A stretch of 64,000 nt of DNA from Coprococcus sp. OM04-5BH (GTDB lineage: Bacteria; Bacillota; Clostridia; Lachnospirales; Lachnospiraceae). The position numbers and the translations under genes are program-made. This document shows positions 1 through 5,684 of this stretch, one piece after another; within the stretch, counting starts at the first letter, position 1, and every line of letters starts with the position of its first letter. The notes below the pieces were generated by a model that was not told the origin of the DNA, ran no database searches, and saw nothing but the letters and a program-made list of their open reading frames with translations. Where the stretch lies: assembly GCF_003482105.1 (NCBI RefSeq), contig NZ_QULM01000002.1, positions 62,001 to 126,000 on the forward strand, in the 5' to 3' direction.

Positions 1-69
1 ATTGGAATGGTTGAAAGTCTGAAAGACATGTCAGAGTTTAGAGATTGTGTTTATCGTAAGTGCGATTAA
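1..69 (+). CDS. 3' end of a prophage gene of unknown function
   Basis: The first 69 bases are an open frame, in phase from base 1, that stops at TAA 67-69; its start lies outside the window. The visible 22 residues are polar and end in RKCD. It sits 15 bases before the gene V-like protein and shares its strand, so it is probably the next upstream gene of the filamentous prophage. Nothing in the fragment identifies a family. Confidence 0.5.
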   Translation: MGMVESLKDMSEFRDCVYRKCD

Positions 70-84
70 TTGGAGGTATGAAAA

Positions 85-348
85 ATGGAATGTTTACATG
101 GTAATTTTATGATTGTTTCAAAAAATGAAAAAGAGATTAAGAAAAAAGATGGAACGCTTGATGGTAGTTACTTTGAGGTTGGTTTATCTGATGGTAGGAC
201 AGTTATTACTTTAACTGCTGGCGGTGAAAATCCTCTTGTTAAGGCGGATATGTTTAAAACTTATAGTATGGGTTTTGATTTTGCTGATAAAAAGTTGAAA
301 TGTACAAGTGTTACGGCTGATCCGCCAAAGGGTGAGCCAAAGAAGTAA
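85..348 (+). CDS. putative ssDNA-binding protein (gene V-like) of filamentous prophage
   Basis: An 87-residue soluble protein with no signal peptide or membrane segment. It begins at ATG 85, seven bases after GGAGGT (72-77). It is rich in alternating beta-type residues and ends in a basic, Pro/Gly-rich tail (PPKGEPKK). In Ff phages the ssDNA-binding protein pV is also 87 residues and lies just upstream of the small coat genes; this gene has the same size and position. Direct similarity to pV was not established, so the call rests on synteny, size and composition. The likely role is coating the single-stranded phage genome before extrusion. Confidence 0.5.
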   Translation: MECLHGNFMIVSKNEKEIKKKDGTLDGSYFEVGLSDGRTVITLTAGGENPLVKADMFKTYSMGFDFADKKLKCTSVTADPPKGEPKK

Positions 349-390
349 TACTTGCTTATATAAAAATACTTAATAAAGGGGGTGTATGTT

Positions 391-555
391 ATGGAATTTA
401 CAGCAGTTACAACAGCTCTTGGAAATCTTGGTTCTGTTATGGACACTGTTTTAACAACGATCGCAGGCAATCCGTATATGATGTTATTCATGGCTGTTCC
501 TGTGCTTGCCGTTGGTTGTAAGTCTCTGAGAAAGCTTATCAGAGTTGCCCGATAG
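391..555 (+). CDS. putative major coat protein (pVIII-like)
   Basis: A 54-residue protein starting at ATG 391 after AAAGGGGGTG (376-385). Residues 1-26 are small and polar and could form an amphipathic helix. Residues about 28-43 (YMMLFMAVPVLAVG) form one membrane segment, and the tail KSLRKLIRVAR is strongly basic. This three-part plan (amphipathic N-terminus, membrane helix, basic DNA-facing C-terminus) is that of filamentous phage major coat proteins, which are about 50 residues when mature. No cleavable signal peptide is evident, unlike M13 pVIII. It is followed directly by a strong hairpin terminator, as gene VIII is in Ff phages. The coat role is inferred from architecture and place. 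Confidence 0.7.
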   Translation: MEFTAVTTALGNLGSVMDTVLTTIAGNPYMMLFMAVPVLAVGCKSLRKLIRVAR

Positions 556-574
556 TGAAAGCAAGGGCGTACAC

Positions 575-607
575 AAAAAAAGAAGGTTGGGAGAACCTTC
601 TTTTTTT
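575..607. terminator. bidirectional terminator between convergent coat and antisense genes
   Basis: The arms AGAAGGTT (581-588) and AACCTTCT (594-601) form a perfect 8-bp stem with a 5-nt loop. It is followed by T7 on the plus strand and preceded by A7, which is T7 on the minus strand. It can therefore terminate both the coat gene (ending 555) and the minus-strand gene ending at 613. Ff phages carry their main terminator in the same place, after gene VIII and before gene III. Confidence 0.85.
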
Positions 608-612
608 AACAA

Positions 613-777
613 TTAGTGGCGGTTTAAGTAATTGATGATTGTATTAATTAGTTTTTTAATTGGTTTATAAAAAATGAGATATACGATTACTATTGCCAAG
701 ATGTAAAAGATTAGTTGTGTAATTGAACTAGATGAACTAATTAATGTGCTGTCTAGTATTGTTGTTATTTTATCCAT
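613..777 (-). CDS. antisense 54-aa single-pass membrane protein inside the prophage
   Basis: Reads ATG 777 to the stop at 613 on the minus strand, against all other phage genes. The start follows AAAGGAAA at 6-7 nt spacing. Residues 1-20 are Ser/Thr-rich, about 21-41 are a membrane helix (QLIFYILAIVIVYLIFY), and the rest is basic (KPIKKLINTIINYLNRH). It has the same length and plan as the coat protein at 391-555, but no sequence identity was seen. A consensus promoter (806-834) reads into it and the shared terminator follows it, so it is a complete transcription unit. It could be an alternative coat protein, an immunity or superinfection-exclusion peptide, or a toxin-like small protein; the sequence does not decide. 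Confidence 0.65.
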   Translation of the reverse strand: MDKITTILDSTLISSSSSITQLIFYILAIVIVYLIFYKPIKKLINTIINYLNRH

Positions 778-805
778 GTTGCGTTTCCTTTCTTTTTTGA
801 AAATA

Positions 806-834
806 ATTATAGAGGAGGTTTGTTGTGAAATCAA
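806..834 (-). promoter_or_regulatory. sigma-A promoter for the antisense 54-aa gene
   Basis: On the minus strand, TTGATT (834-829) and TATAAT (811-806) are separated by exactly 17 bases. Transcription would start near 799, about 22 bases before ATG 777. The promoter overlaps the ribosome site and first codons of the pIII-like gene at 825, so expression of the two genes could be mutually exclusive. Confidence 0.65.
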
Positions 835-2378
835 TACAAAAAAATAAAATGCCATTATTAATATCTTTAATATTGATTGTGGTTATGATGTTTGGCTCGG
901 TTTGTTATGCTTCAAGTGATAATTCTTTTTCTGATGATGGCTTTAAGGATACCGGGTATAGTGATGGCTCGCTTAAGTCTTTGGATGATGTTGTAAAATT
1001 TGTTGGTGGTGTAGATGTTAATGATAGTGGATTGTATCAAGCGGCTGTAGATCAGTGGGGTACTGGTAATGTTGATTTTTACTATGTATTATCAACTTCT
1101 CCTTGTGAAGAATATACATTATATGCCTGGTTGTATGTCGCTTGTGAAAAAGGTACTAACATTGGGCTTTTTTCAAAAAAAGAAAGTTCTGGTTATAAGC
1201 GTTATTTTTTGAAATCAAATAAGAAATTTATGACTTGGCGTAAATGGAGAAGGCATGATGAATATGGTGATACTGATTGGAATAAAGACAACTTGAATGA
1301 ACACAGGGACGCTAATTATAATCATGTAGTTACCATGGGAACGTTTTCTAAAGATTCATCTATCACTGCCACTAATTTGCCTCGTTTTAATGATGAGGAT
1401 GCACTTAATAATTATCTTAAAACTGGTAATCCTGTAGGAGCTGTTAATTATAATAATCCGGATGGAAATGATGGTTCTTCTTTTGGGTGGGATAGTTTTA
1501 AAGGGACACTTACTGGCGGGTATGATGAAAAATCATACAATTTAATTATTAATAGAACTTATAGTGCTTCTGGCATGTTGTCGCATCCTGGGGATTATTT
1601 TGTTTCATATATTCCACTTATTAAACTTGTTGGAAAAAATAAAAATGGTGAAGTTATTATGGGCGGATATAAATTTGCTACTACTGGAAGTATTCCATTA
1701 AATGATTTTAGAGATGGCTACATTGAAACATTTAATTCTTTAAATGGTACTTTAAGTGTATATGGAAATTTTCCGTCGTTAAAAGATGTTTATAATAAAG
1801 AATTTGGTGAAGTTATACGTATTGTATCATCGTTTATTGCTGGTAGTAGTGCCTATGATATAGAGGTTACATCATGTCGTTTATATGTCACTTATTATTT
1901 GTATTGTAAAGGATCTGGTCTTTCTATAGGTCGTCGCTCTGATGATGTTCGTTGTTTATCGTTTGATCTTTTAAACTATGATGGCAGCTCTCAAGGCGGA
2001 GAAGAAGTAGATCCTGCAGAGGGAACAGAAGATGGATCAGGTAATGGTGGCGGCAGTGGCAACGGCTCAGGTGATGGAAGTGGGCAAGGTATTAATATAA
2101 ACATTAATAATCAGAATACGCAAAATAACGGCAGCTCTTCCAGTGATCCTAAACTTGATATTGATGATGATGATTTTAGTATGTCGAACGTGTGGAAGAA
2201 TATAAAATCGCTGTTCGGTCTGATTGATGATCCTTCGACACCTGAACCGGATGACGGAGTTATGCAGATGGTAAAAGCCGGGATGGGGTTCATGCCGTCC
2301 GAATATTGGACTATGATAATTGGTTTATTATCCAGTGCTGGTATAGTCTCAATGATAAGAATTTTTAGGGGGTCTTGA
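825..2378 (+). CDS. pIII-like minor coat / adsorption protein
   Basis: A 517-residue exported protein starting at GTG 825, seven bases after AGAGGAGG (811-818). Residues 1-30 are a signal peptide with cleavage likely after CYA. A large Tyr/Asp/Ser-rich ectodomain (about 31-395) follows, then a low-complexity Gly/Ser/Asn linker (about 396-440, with GSGNGGGSGNGSGDG). The C-terminus has a membrane anchor (MIIGLLSSAGIVSMI) and a short basic end. Signal peptide, receptor domains, Gly-rich linker and C-terminal anchor are the plan of Ff pIII, and the gene lies immediately after the coat gene and terminator. It probably binds the host receptor and caps the virion. The ectodomain matches no family I recognise, as is usual for host-specific tip proteins. 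Confidence 0.75.
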   Translation: MKSIQKNKMPLLISLILIVVMMFGSVCYASSDNSFSDDGFKDTGYSDGSLKSLDDVVKFVGGVDVNDSGLYQAAVDQWGTGNVDFYYVLSTSPCEEYTLYAWLYVACEKGTNIGLFSKKESSGYKRYFLKSNKKFMTWRKWRRHDEYGDTDWNKDNLNEHRDANYNHVVTMGTFSKDSSITATNLPRFNDEDALNNYLKTGNPVGAVNYNNPDGNDGSSFGWDSFKGTLTGGYDEKSYNLIINRTYSASGMLSHPGDYFVSYIPLIKLVGKNKNGEVIMGGYKFATTGSIPLNDFRDGYIETFNSLNGTLSVYGNFPSLKDVYNKEFGEVIRIVSSFIAGSSAYDIEVTSCRLYVTYYLYCKGSGLSIGRRSDDVRCLSFDLLNYDGSSQGGEEVDPAEGTEDGSGNGGGSGNGSGDGSGQGINININNQNTQNNGSSSSDPKLDIDDDDFSMSNVWKNIKSLFGLIDDPSTPEPDDGVMQMVKAGMGFMPSEYWTMIIGLLSSAGIVSMIRIFRGS

Positions 2379-2379
2379 T

Positions 2380-2544
2380 ATGGCAATAGAATTTTTTCGG
2401 TATTTATTCGGTATGATCTTAGGATATATGAATTATGAATTTGTATTCCTAGATTTTCGGTTTACTCTTTGGCAAGTTATTCTTGCTGAGTGTTTTTGTG
2501 GTGTTGTTGGTTATTTGAGTTATGAATTATGGCTTACAGATTAG
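2380..2544 (+). CDS. small prophage membrane protein, 54 aa
   Basis: Starts at ATG 2380, one base after the TGA of the pIII-like gene, with AGGGGGT (2367-2373) as ribosome site. The 54-residue product is mostly hydrophobic and aromatic, with possible helices in residues about 5-18 and 32-50, separated by an Asp/Arg/Phe stretch. Translational coupling to the tip protein suggests a virion-end or assembly factor (pVI-like position). No homologue was recognised. Confidence 0.6.
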   Translation: MAIEFFRYLFGMILGYMNYEFVFLDFRFTLWQVILAECFCGVVGYLSYELWLTD

Positions 2545-2558
2545 AGGAGTGATTTTTT

Positions 2559-2717
2559 ATGAAGTGGAAAATATTTTTTTTATTGTTGTTTGTTGGGCTG
2601 TTAATTGAATGGTTAATGTCAGCGTTTACCAAGTTGTGTATCAGGTTAATTACTAAAATTAAGCAGCGTAAACGTGAGAAGCTGGAAGAACTTAACCAGG
2701 AAGAAGAAGGTGATTAA
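2559..2717 (+). CDS. small prophage membrane protein with charged tail, 52 aa
   Basis: ATG 2559 follows GAGGAGTGA (2544-2552). Residues 4-22 (KIFFLLLFVGLLIEWLMSA) form one membrane helix. The remainder is a highly charged helix with a basic block (KIKQRKREK) and then an acidic end (EELNQEEEGD). Type-I topology with a long charged cytoplasmic helix would suit a minor coat or assembly protein. The function is not identified; support comes from a good ribosome site and tight packing between neighbours. Confidence 0.6.
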   Translation: MKWKIFFLLLFVGLLIEWLMSAFTKLCIRLITKIKQRKREKLEELNQEEEGD

Positions 2718-2718
2718 C

Positions 2719-2892
2719 ATGTGGGGCTTTTTGATGTTTGCGACATTTGTTGTTGGGTCTATCCAGTTGATTAATGAATACAAGTATGTATTGGAATTTA
2801 AGAAGGAGGAGCGTTTATTTGATGAATATAAAAAGAAAAGTACTCAGGAACTTAATGATATTCTTACTGATCCTGATGCCGATAAGTTTTAA
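2719..2892 (+). CDS. small prophage membrane protein, 57 aa, overlapping the next gene
   Basis: ATG 2719 begins one base after the previous stop and follows GAAGGTGATT. An earlier in-frame start would overlap the previous gene and has no better ribosome site. Residues 1-20 (MWGFLMFATFVVGSIQLI) are hydrophobic, and the rest is a charged helix (EFKKEERLFDEYKKK) ending DPDADKF. The last 71 bases are also the first 71 bases of the next gene in another frame, and the AAGGAGGA inside this gene is that gene's ribosome site. Confidence 0.55.
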   Translation: MWGFLMFATFVVGSIQLINEYKYVLEFKKEERLFDEYKKKSTQELNDILTDPDADKF

Positions 2893-3163
2893 TGCTACAC
2901 GTGTAGAAGCTGCTCCGGATGTAAGTACAGAAGATACCGGAACTGAGATTACAACTGAAGAAGAAAAAAACTTTCCGGATGATTACAAAGTTGTAACTTT
3001 TGCCACTCCGACGGATGGAGTGGGTACACCTACTGATCAACTCGATATACAGCTTATAGACGTATACAAGGTCCTTGTGGCTATTCTAGCATGTTTTGTA
3101 TGTTTGATAGCTTGGGGGGTATTTAGGACGGCTTATAGGATACTAACAAGCCAAAAAATGTAG
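2822..3163 (+). CDS. exported bitopic prophage protein, 113 aa
   Basis: The preferred start is ATG 2822, 11 bases after AAGGAGGA (2803-2810); a more upstream frame start would add residues before a clear signal peptide. Residues 1-26 form that signal (basic MNIKRKVLRN, hydrophobic core, cleavage near VEA|APD). A short acidic, Thr-rich external region follows (STEDTGTEITTEEE), then a membrane helix near the end (VLVAILACFVCLIAWGVF) and a basic tail. It lies between the tip-protein region and the Zot ATPase, where Ff phages keep pVI. It may be a virion-end protein; no family was recognised. Confidence 0.6.
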   Translation: MNIKRKVLRNLMIFLLILMPISFNATRVEAAPDVSTEDTGTEITTEEEKNFPDDYKVVTFATPTDGVGTPTDQLDIQLIDVYKVLVAILACFVCLIAWGVFRTAYRILTSQKM

Positions 3164-3174
3164 GAGGTAATGGA

Positions 3175-3306
3175 ATGGACGAATTAGTAATGTACATATA
3201 TGCAGAGGGTGACTTATATTTAATGCTTGCCCGGATGTTTGTATTCTTATTTTTGCTCCTGGGACTTAGTTGTATACTCGGAGCTATTAGAGGGCTTCGC
3301 TTATGA
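3175..3306 (+). CDS. tiny hydrophobic prophage protein, 43 aa
   Basis: ATG 3175 follows TAGGAGGTAA (3161-3170). The product has an acidic N-terminus, one membrane helix (MFVFLFLLLGLSCILGAI) and a short basic end (RGLRL). Its stop overlaps the start of the Zot ATPase in an ATGA junction (3303-3306), which indicates coupled translation. Size and topology resemble the small minor coat proteins pVII and pIX, but sequence identity cannot be claimed. Confidence 0.6.
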   Translation: MDELVMYIYAEGDLYLMLARMFVFLFLLLGLSCILGAIRGLRL

Positions 3307-4175
3307 TTGTACTGATTTTAATTATTGTATTTATCATTTTGTACGCTTGTATTCCTTTTATCCCCTTCTTCGTTAAGAACCTGTATAGGTTCATATTATG
3401 GGGAGCTATGGACGTGTACGAGTACATTAAATACAAGAAATATAATGTGTGCCCCTATTATGGGCGTGTTGATGTTATTAGTGCTTACAAAAATAAAGTG
3501 TTTGGCTCTGGTAAAACATTAGATGGAACTATGGTTATACGTGCGATCTACAAGAAGTATAATGGACTTCCTGTATGGGATGATGAAGAAAAGAAGTTTG
3601 TCCCGCAGCATATACATATTATTTCTAATGTTGACATTAAGGACATACCATATATTAAGTTTAAAACCAGTAAACAGATGCTTAACATTGAACAGGAAAA
3701 AACGGATGTCACTATATTTTTCTTCGATGAGATCGGGGCTCTCTGGAACTCCAGGAACTATAAAGACAATATCAGTACTGAACTTCTTAAGGAACTTTTG
3801 CAGTGCCGAAAAAATAAGGTGTATATCCTTGGAACTTCACAGCGTTTCCGGTTCATTGATGTAATGCTCCGGCAGATCACAAGCCGACTTGTATGTGTTA
3901 ATAAAACTTGGCGTATCCTCAAGTGTGTTGAATATGACCCATTCGAATATGAGAATTGTTCTAACTTGGAAATGATTAAACCGCTGCACACTGAGTATAA
4001 GTTTATTTTTAATAAAGATTACTTTGCTTATGACACCGGGGAGAAAGTGGAAGACCTGTTAAAGCTCGACTTATTGCCGGATGAGGTTGTAATACAAAAC
4101 CAGCAGTTGGCAACGTCTGATCTGTCTGTGGTTCGTCTTAAACGTAGATTTAGAGGGCGTAGAAAAGGTCGTTAA
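3303..4175 (+). CDS. Zot/pI-family phage assembly ATPase
   Basis: A 290-residue protein of the Zonular occludens toxin / filamentous phage gene I group, the inner-membrane ATPase that drives phage extrusion. It has an N-terminal membrane helix (residues 2-25), a Walker A motif VFGSGKT near residue 67, and a Walker B motif TIFFFDEIG near residue 137. A following LLQCRKNKVYILGTSQRFRFID stretch suits the sensor region. The C-terminus is basic (RLKRRFRGRRKGR). Classical Zot/pI places its membrane segment after the ATPase domain; here the only clear one is at the N-terminus, as in other Gram-positive inovirus versions. It is coupled by ATGA to the gene before it and is the key marker gene of the prophage. 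Confidence 0.88.
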   Translation: MIVLILIIVFIILYACIPFIPFFVKNLYRFILWGAMDVYEYIKYKKYNVCPYYGRVDVISAYKNKVFGSGKTLDGTMVIRAIYKKYNGLPVWDDEEKKFVPQHIHIISNVDIKDIPYIKFKTSKQMLNIEQEKTDVTIFFFDEIGALWNSRNYKDNISTELLKELLQCRKNKVYILGTSQRFRFIDVMLRQITSRLVCVNKTWRILKCVEYDPFEYENCSNLEMIKPLHTEYKFIFNKDYFAYDTGEKVEDLLKLDLLPDEVVIQNQQLATSDLSVVRLKRRFRGRRKGR

Positions 4176-4191
4176 TAAATGGCTGCGTGTG

Positions 4192-4213
4192 GCAGTCCCA
4201 TACTTGGGACTGC
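4192..4213 (+). repeat. perfect 9-bp hairpin after the Zot gene
   Basis: GCAGTCCCA (4192-4200) and TGGGACTGC (4205-4213) pair around the loop TACT. There is no T-run after it, so it is not a typical intrinsic terminator. It opens the non-coding region between the assembly ATPase and the replication gene, where Ff phages place the packaging signal and replication origins. Confidence 0.75.
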
Positions 4214-4226
4214 GTAACTATAAATG

Positions 4227-4300
4227 ACATGCCAAGGGAGCAAGGCTGTCATAGGGGAAAAGCGCGTTTGCGCGTCCCTTGACAGCCTGCCCCGGCATGT
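4227..4300 (+). repeat. 74-nt nested hairpin, candidate packaging signal or ssDNA origin
   Basis: Four stems nest in order: ACATGCC/GGCATGT (4227-4233, 4294-4300), AGGCTGTCA/TGACAGCCT (4243-4251, 4280-4288), AGGG/CCCT (4253-4256, 4276-4279) and GCGC/GCGC around GTTT (4262-4273). The region has no good gene. Such a long imperfect stem in the intergenic region fits the single-stranded packaging hairpin or complementary-strand origin of filamentous phages. The role is inferred from position and fold. Confidence 0.6.
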
Positions 4301-4313
4301 ATGGAGGTATGGC

Positions 4314-4394
4314 ATGAAACTACTTAGACTATTTAATAATATAGTTTCGTTATTTAACAATTTGCTTCGATTAATAACAAGGCTGTTACGTTGA
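4314..4394 (+). CDS. 26-residue cationic amphipathic peptide
   Basis: ATG 4314 lies five bases after GGAGGT (4303-4308), an excellent ribosome site that begins directly after the large hairpin. The product is three heptads, LFNNIVS, LFNNLLR and LITRLLR, after the leader MKLLR. It carries five positive and no negative charges and should form one amphipathic helix. It could be a tiny virion-end protein (pVII and pIX of Ff are 32-33 residues), a membrane-active peptide or a regulator. The ORF is short, so the call rests on the ribosome site and the internal repeat. Confidence 0.5.
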   Translation: MKLLRLFNNIVSLFNNLLRLITRLLR

Positions 4395-4395
4395 A

Positions 4396-4427
4396 ATTTC
4401 ACCCCTATGTCTAATAGGGGGTGAAAT
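4396..4427 (+). repeat. hairpin immediately before the replication gene
   Basis: ATTTCACCCCTAT (4396-4408) and ATAGGGGGTGAAAT (4414-4427) pair with one bulged G around a 5-nt loop. It ends 44 bases before the initiator start. It may be a terminator or attenuator or part of the plus-strand origin; no strong T-run follows, which favours an origin or leader role. Confidence 0.55.
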
Positions 4428-4470
4428 ATGTATTTTAATACATTTGGGAAAAAGAAAAAGGTGTGAAAAT

Positions 4471-5412
4471 ATGTTTTATTCATCTTTGAGTTGTAAAAGT
4501 AGAACTGGAGAAACCTACTCGGTGGATATGGTAAGACTTAAATTTGAATTTAGTAAAGACAGCTCCGGTAATTGTTTAGTTAATTATATAAAGCGGAATG
4601 ATGGGGTATTGTTCAATGTAGACAGTATTCGAAAATATGTTCTTTTTAAGTATCAGTATCACTATACAGTCAAAACCTTGTCAGGTAGTGTTTTGGTCAT
4701 TGAACATTGGTTTCATGACGATACTGCGGAAGGTATGCGAAAAGGCTTTATTGAATTTAATCCAAATAAATTTATATCTGAGGATGATTATTATGTTCTA
4801 AACGGTTTTTTAACCGTGTTAGGTGACGATATTCTTTATGGAGCTAATTACTTTACTAACGTCTTTGAACTCGTACGTTGGGATTTGGCTATTGACTTTC
4901 CGGAGCTCCGGGACAACATGTATCTAGTCAAGGATAAGAGAAACTATCAGTACATAAATGGAAGAGGGGGAGTGACTCAGTATTTGGGAGTAAGAAACTC
5001 TGGTGGCTTCGTTAAGCTTTATGATAAGACTAAAGAGTCTAAACTTAATGAAACAGTAACAAGGCTTGAATTGACATTTGACGGATATGATTATCCAACA
5101 TTACCACAAGTCTATATAAAACGGCAGCAACAACGTCTTACATTAGATCTTAATGATACGCAGCTTGTTCTTGTTGACCTGCTTAATCGTTTAGATCCAC
5201 ATGAAAAGACGGTGTATTTTAATCGTTTGGGACGTGTATTGAGAAACAAACTTAAAGACGCTGTTTTTGACGATCATCAGTATGAATATGATTTTCAAGC
5301 TATATACAATTTAATAGACAAGCTTAATCAACTTGAAAAGGGATATATTGACCCTAGTCCGGATATGGGGGCAACTGAATTTCATGATAGTGAAAATCTG
5401 ACATTTGATTAG
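4471..5412 (+). CDS. phage replication initiator (Rep_trans-like, gene II role)
   Basis: A 313-residue protein from ATG 4471, which follows AAGGTG (4458-4463); an in-frame TTG at 4444 is a weaker start. The central part has the layout of Rep_trans / phage replication initiation factors: VRWDLAIDFP, then TQYLGVRNSGGFVKLYDKTKES, then VTRLELTFDG. The Tyr in KLYDK is a candidate for the nicking residue, and the RLELTF strand is a usual companion. It should nick the plus-strand origin to start rolling-circle replication. It lies after the hairpin region, as gene II does in the circular Ff map, and is the last gene before the prophage right end. Confidence 0.7.
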   Translation: MFYSSLSCKSRTGETYSVDMVRLKFEFSKDSSGNCLVNYIKRNDGVLFNVDSIRKYVLFKYQYHYTVKTLSGSVLVIEHWFHDDTAEGMRKGFIEFNPNKFISEDDYYVLNGFLTVLGDDILYGANYFTNVFELVRWDLAIDFPELRDNMYLVKDKRNYQYINGRGGVTQYLGVRNSGGFVKLYDKTKESKLNETVTRLELTFDGYDYPTLPQVYIKRQQQRLTLDLNDTQLVLVDLLNRLDPHEKTVYFNRLGRVLRNKLKDAVFDDHQYEYDFQAIYNLIDKLNQLEKGYIDPSPDMGATEFHDSENLTFD

Positions 5413-5465
5413 TCTGGAATTATTCGTGTGTAGATTTCTCCAATAAAAGTGAAAAAATTAATTGA

Positions 5466-5483
5466 AAAACTGAAGTTTTACGA
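5466..5483. repeat. first GTTTTACGA site, possible recombination or att site
   Basis: AAAAC-TGAA-GTTTTACGA matches the second site (5577-5594) at 16 of 18 positions. Its left arm is degenerate and its right arm identical. Together the pair could be core or accessory sites for the tyrosine recombinase, or a recombined att site. This is inference from the repeat alone. Confidence 0.45.
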
Positions 5484-5511
5484 TAGAGTTGGAAGTGCAG
5501 CCATAAAAAAA

Positions 5512-5538
5512 TGTTGGCAGTGTTGACAATGTTGGAAG
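5512..5538 (+). repeat. three 9-bp tandem iterons
   Basis: TGTTGGCAG (5512-5520), TGTTGACAA (5521-5529) and TGTTGGAAG (5530-5538) follow without gaps. A further related unit, AGTTGGAAG, is at 5488-5496. Evenly phased short repeats next to a replication gene usually bind a replication, recombination or repressor protein. Confidence 0.55.
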
Positions 5539-5571
5539 TGATATGTTATATTTTGGTTGTAAACAAAACTC

Positions 5572-5595
5572 TTCGTAAAACTCAGGTTTTACGAA
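5572..5595. repeat. perfect 10-bp palindrome, candidate dif/att crossover site
   Basis: TTCGTAAAAC (5572-5581) and its exact complement GTTTTACGAA (5586-5595) flank TCAG. Inverted arms of about this length around a short core are typical binding sites of Xer-type recombinases that act as a single protein. The site lies 245 bp before the recombinase gene. It is not followed by a T-run, so a terminator is less likely. Confidence 0.5.
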
Positions 5596-5644
5596 AAAAT
5601 ATGTTGCAAACTGTGGACAGAGCTGATACTATATGAGTAAATGG

Positions 5645-5684
5645 TATTTTCAAGCCCCGAAAGTGGCTGAAAGCCTTGAAAATA
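5645..5684. repeat. 10-bp stem-loop upstream of the recombinase
   Basis: TATTTTCAAG (5645-5654) pairs exactly with CTTGAAAATA (5675-5684), with a smaller AGCC/GGCT stem inside the loop. It may end transcription from the phage side or form a protein-binding structure; there is no T-run. Confidence 0.45.

Noticed and set aside
3523..3864. 113-residue plus-strand frame inside the Zot gene
   Set aside because: Out-of-frame shadow of the Walker motif region, without a ribosome site.
4172..4483. Minus-strand 103-residue frame over the phage non-coding region
   Set aside because: It consists largely of the reverse of hairpins and the 26-residue peptide frame; no ribosome site or family signal.
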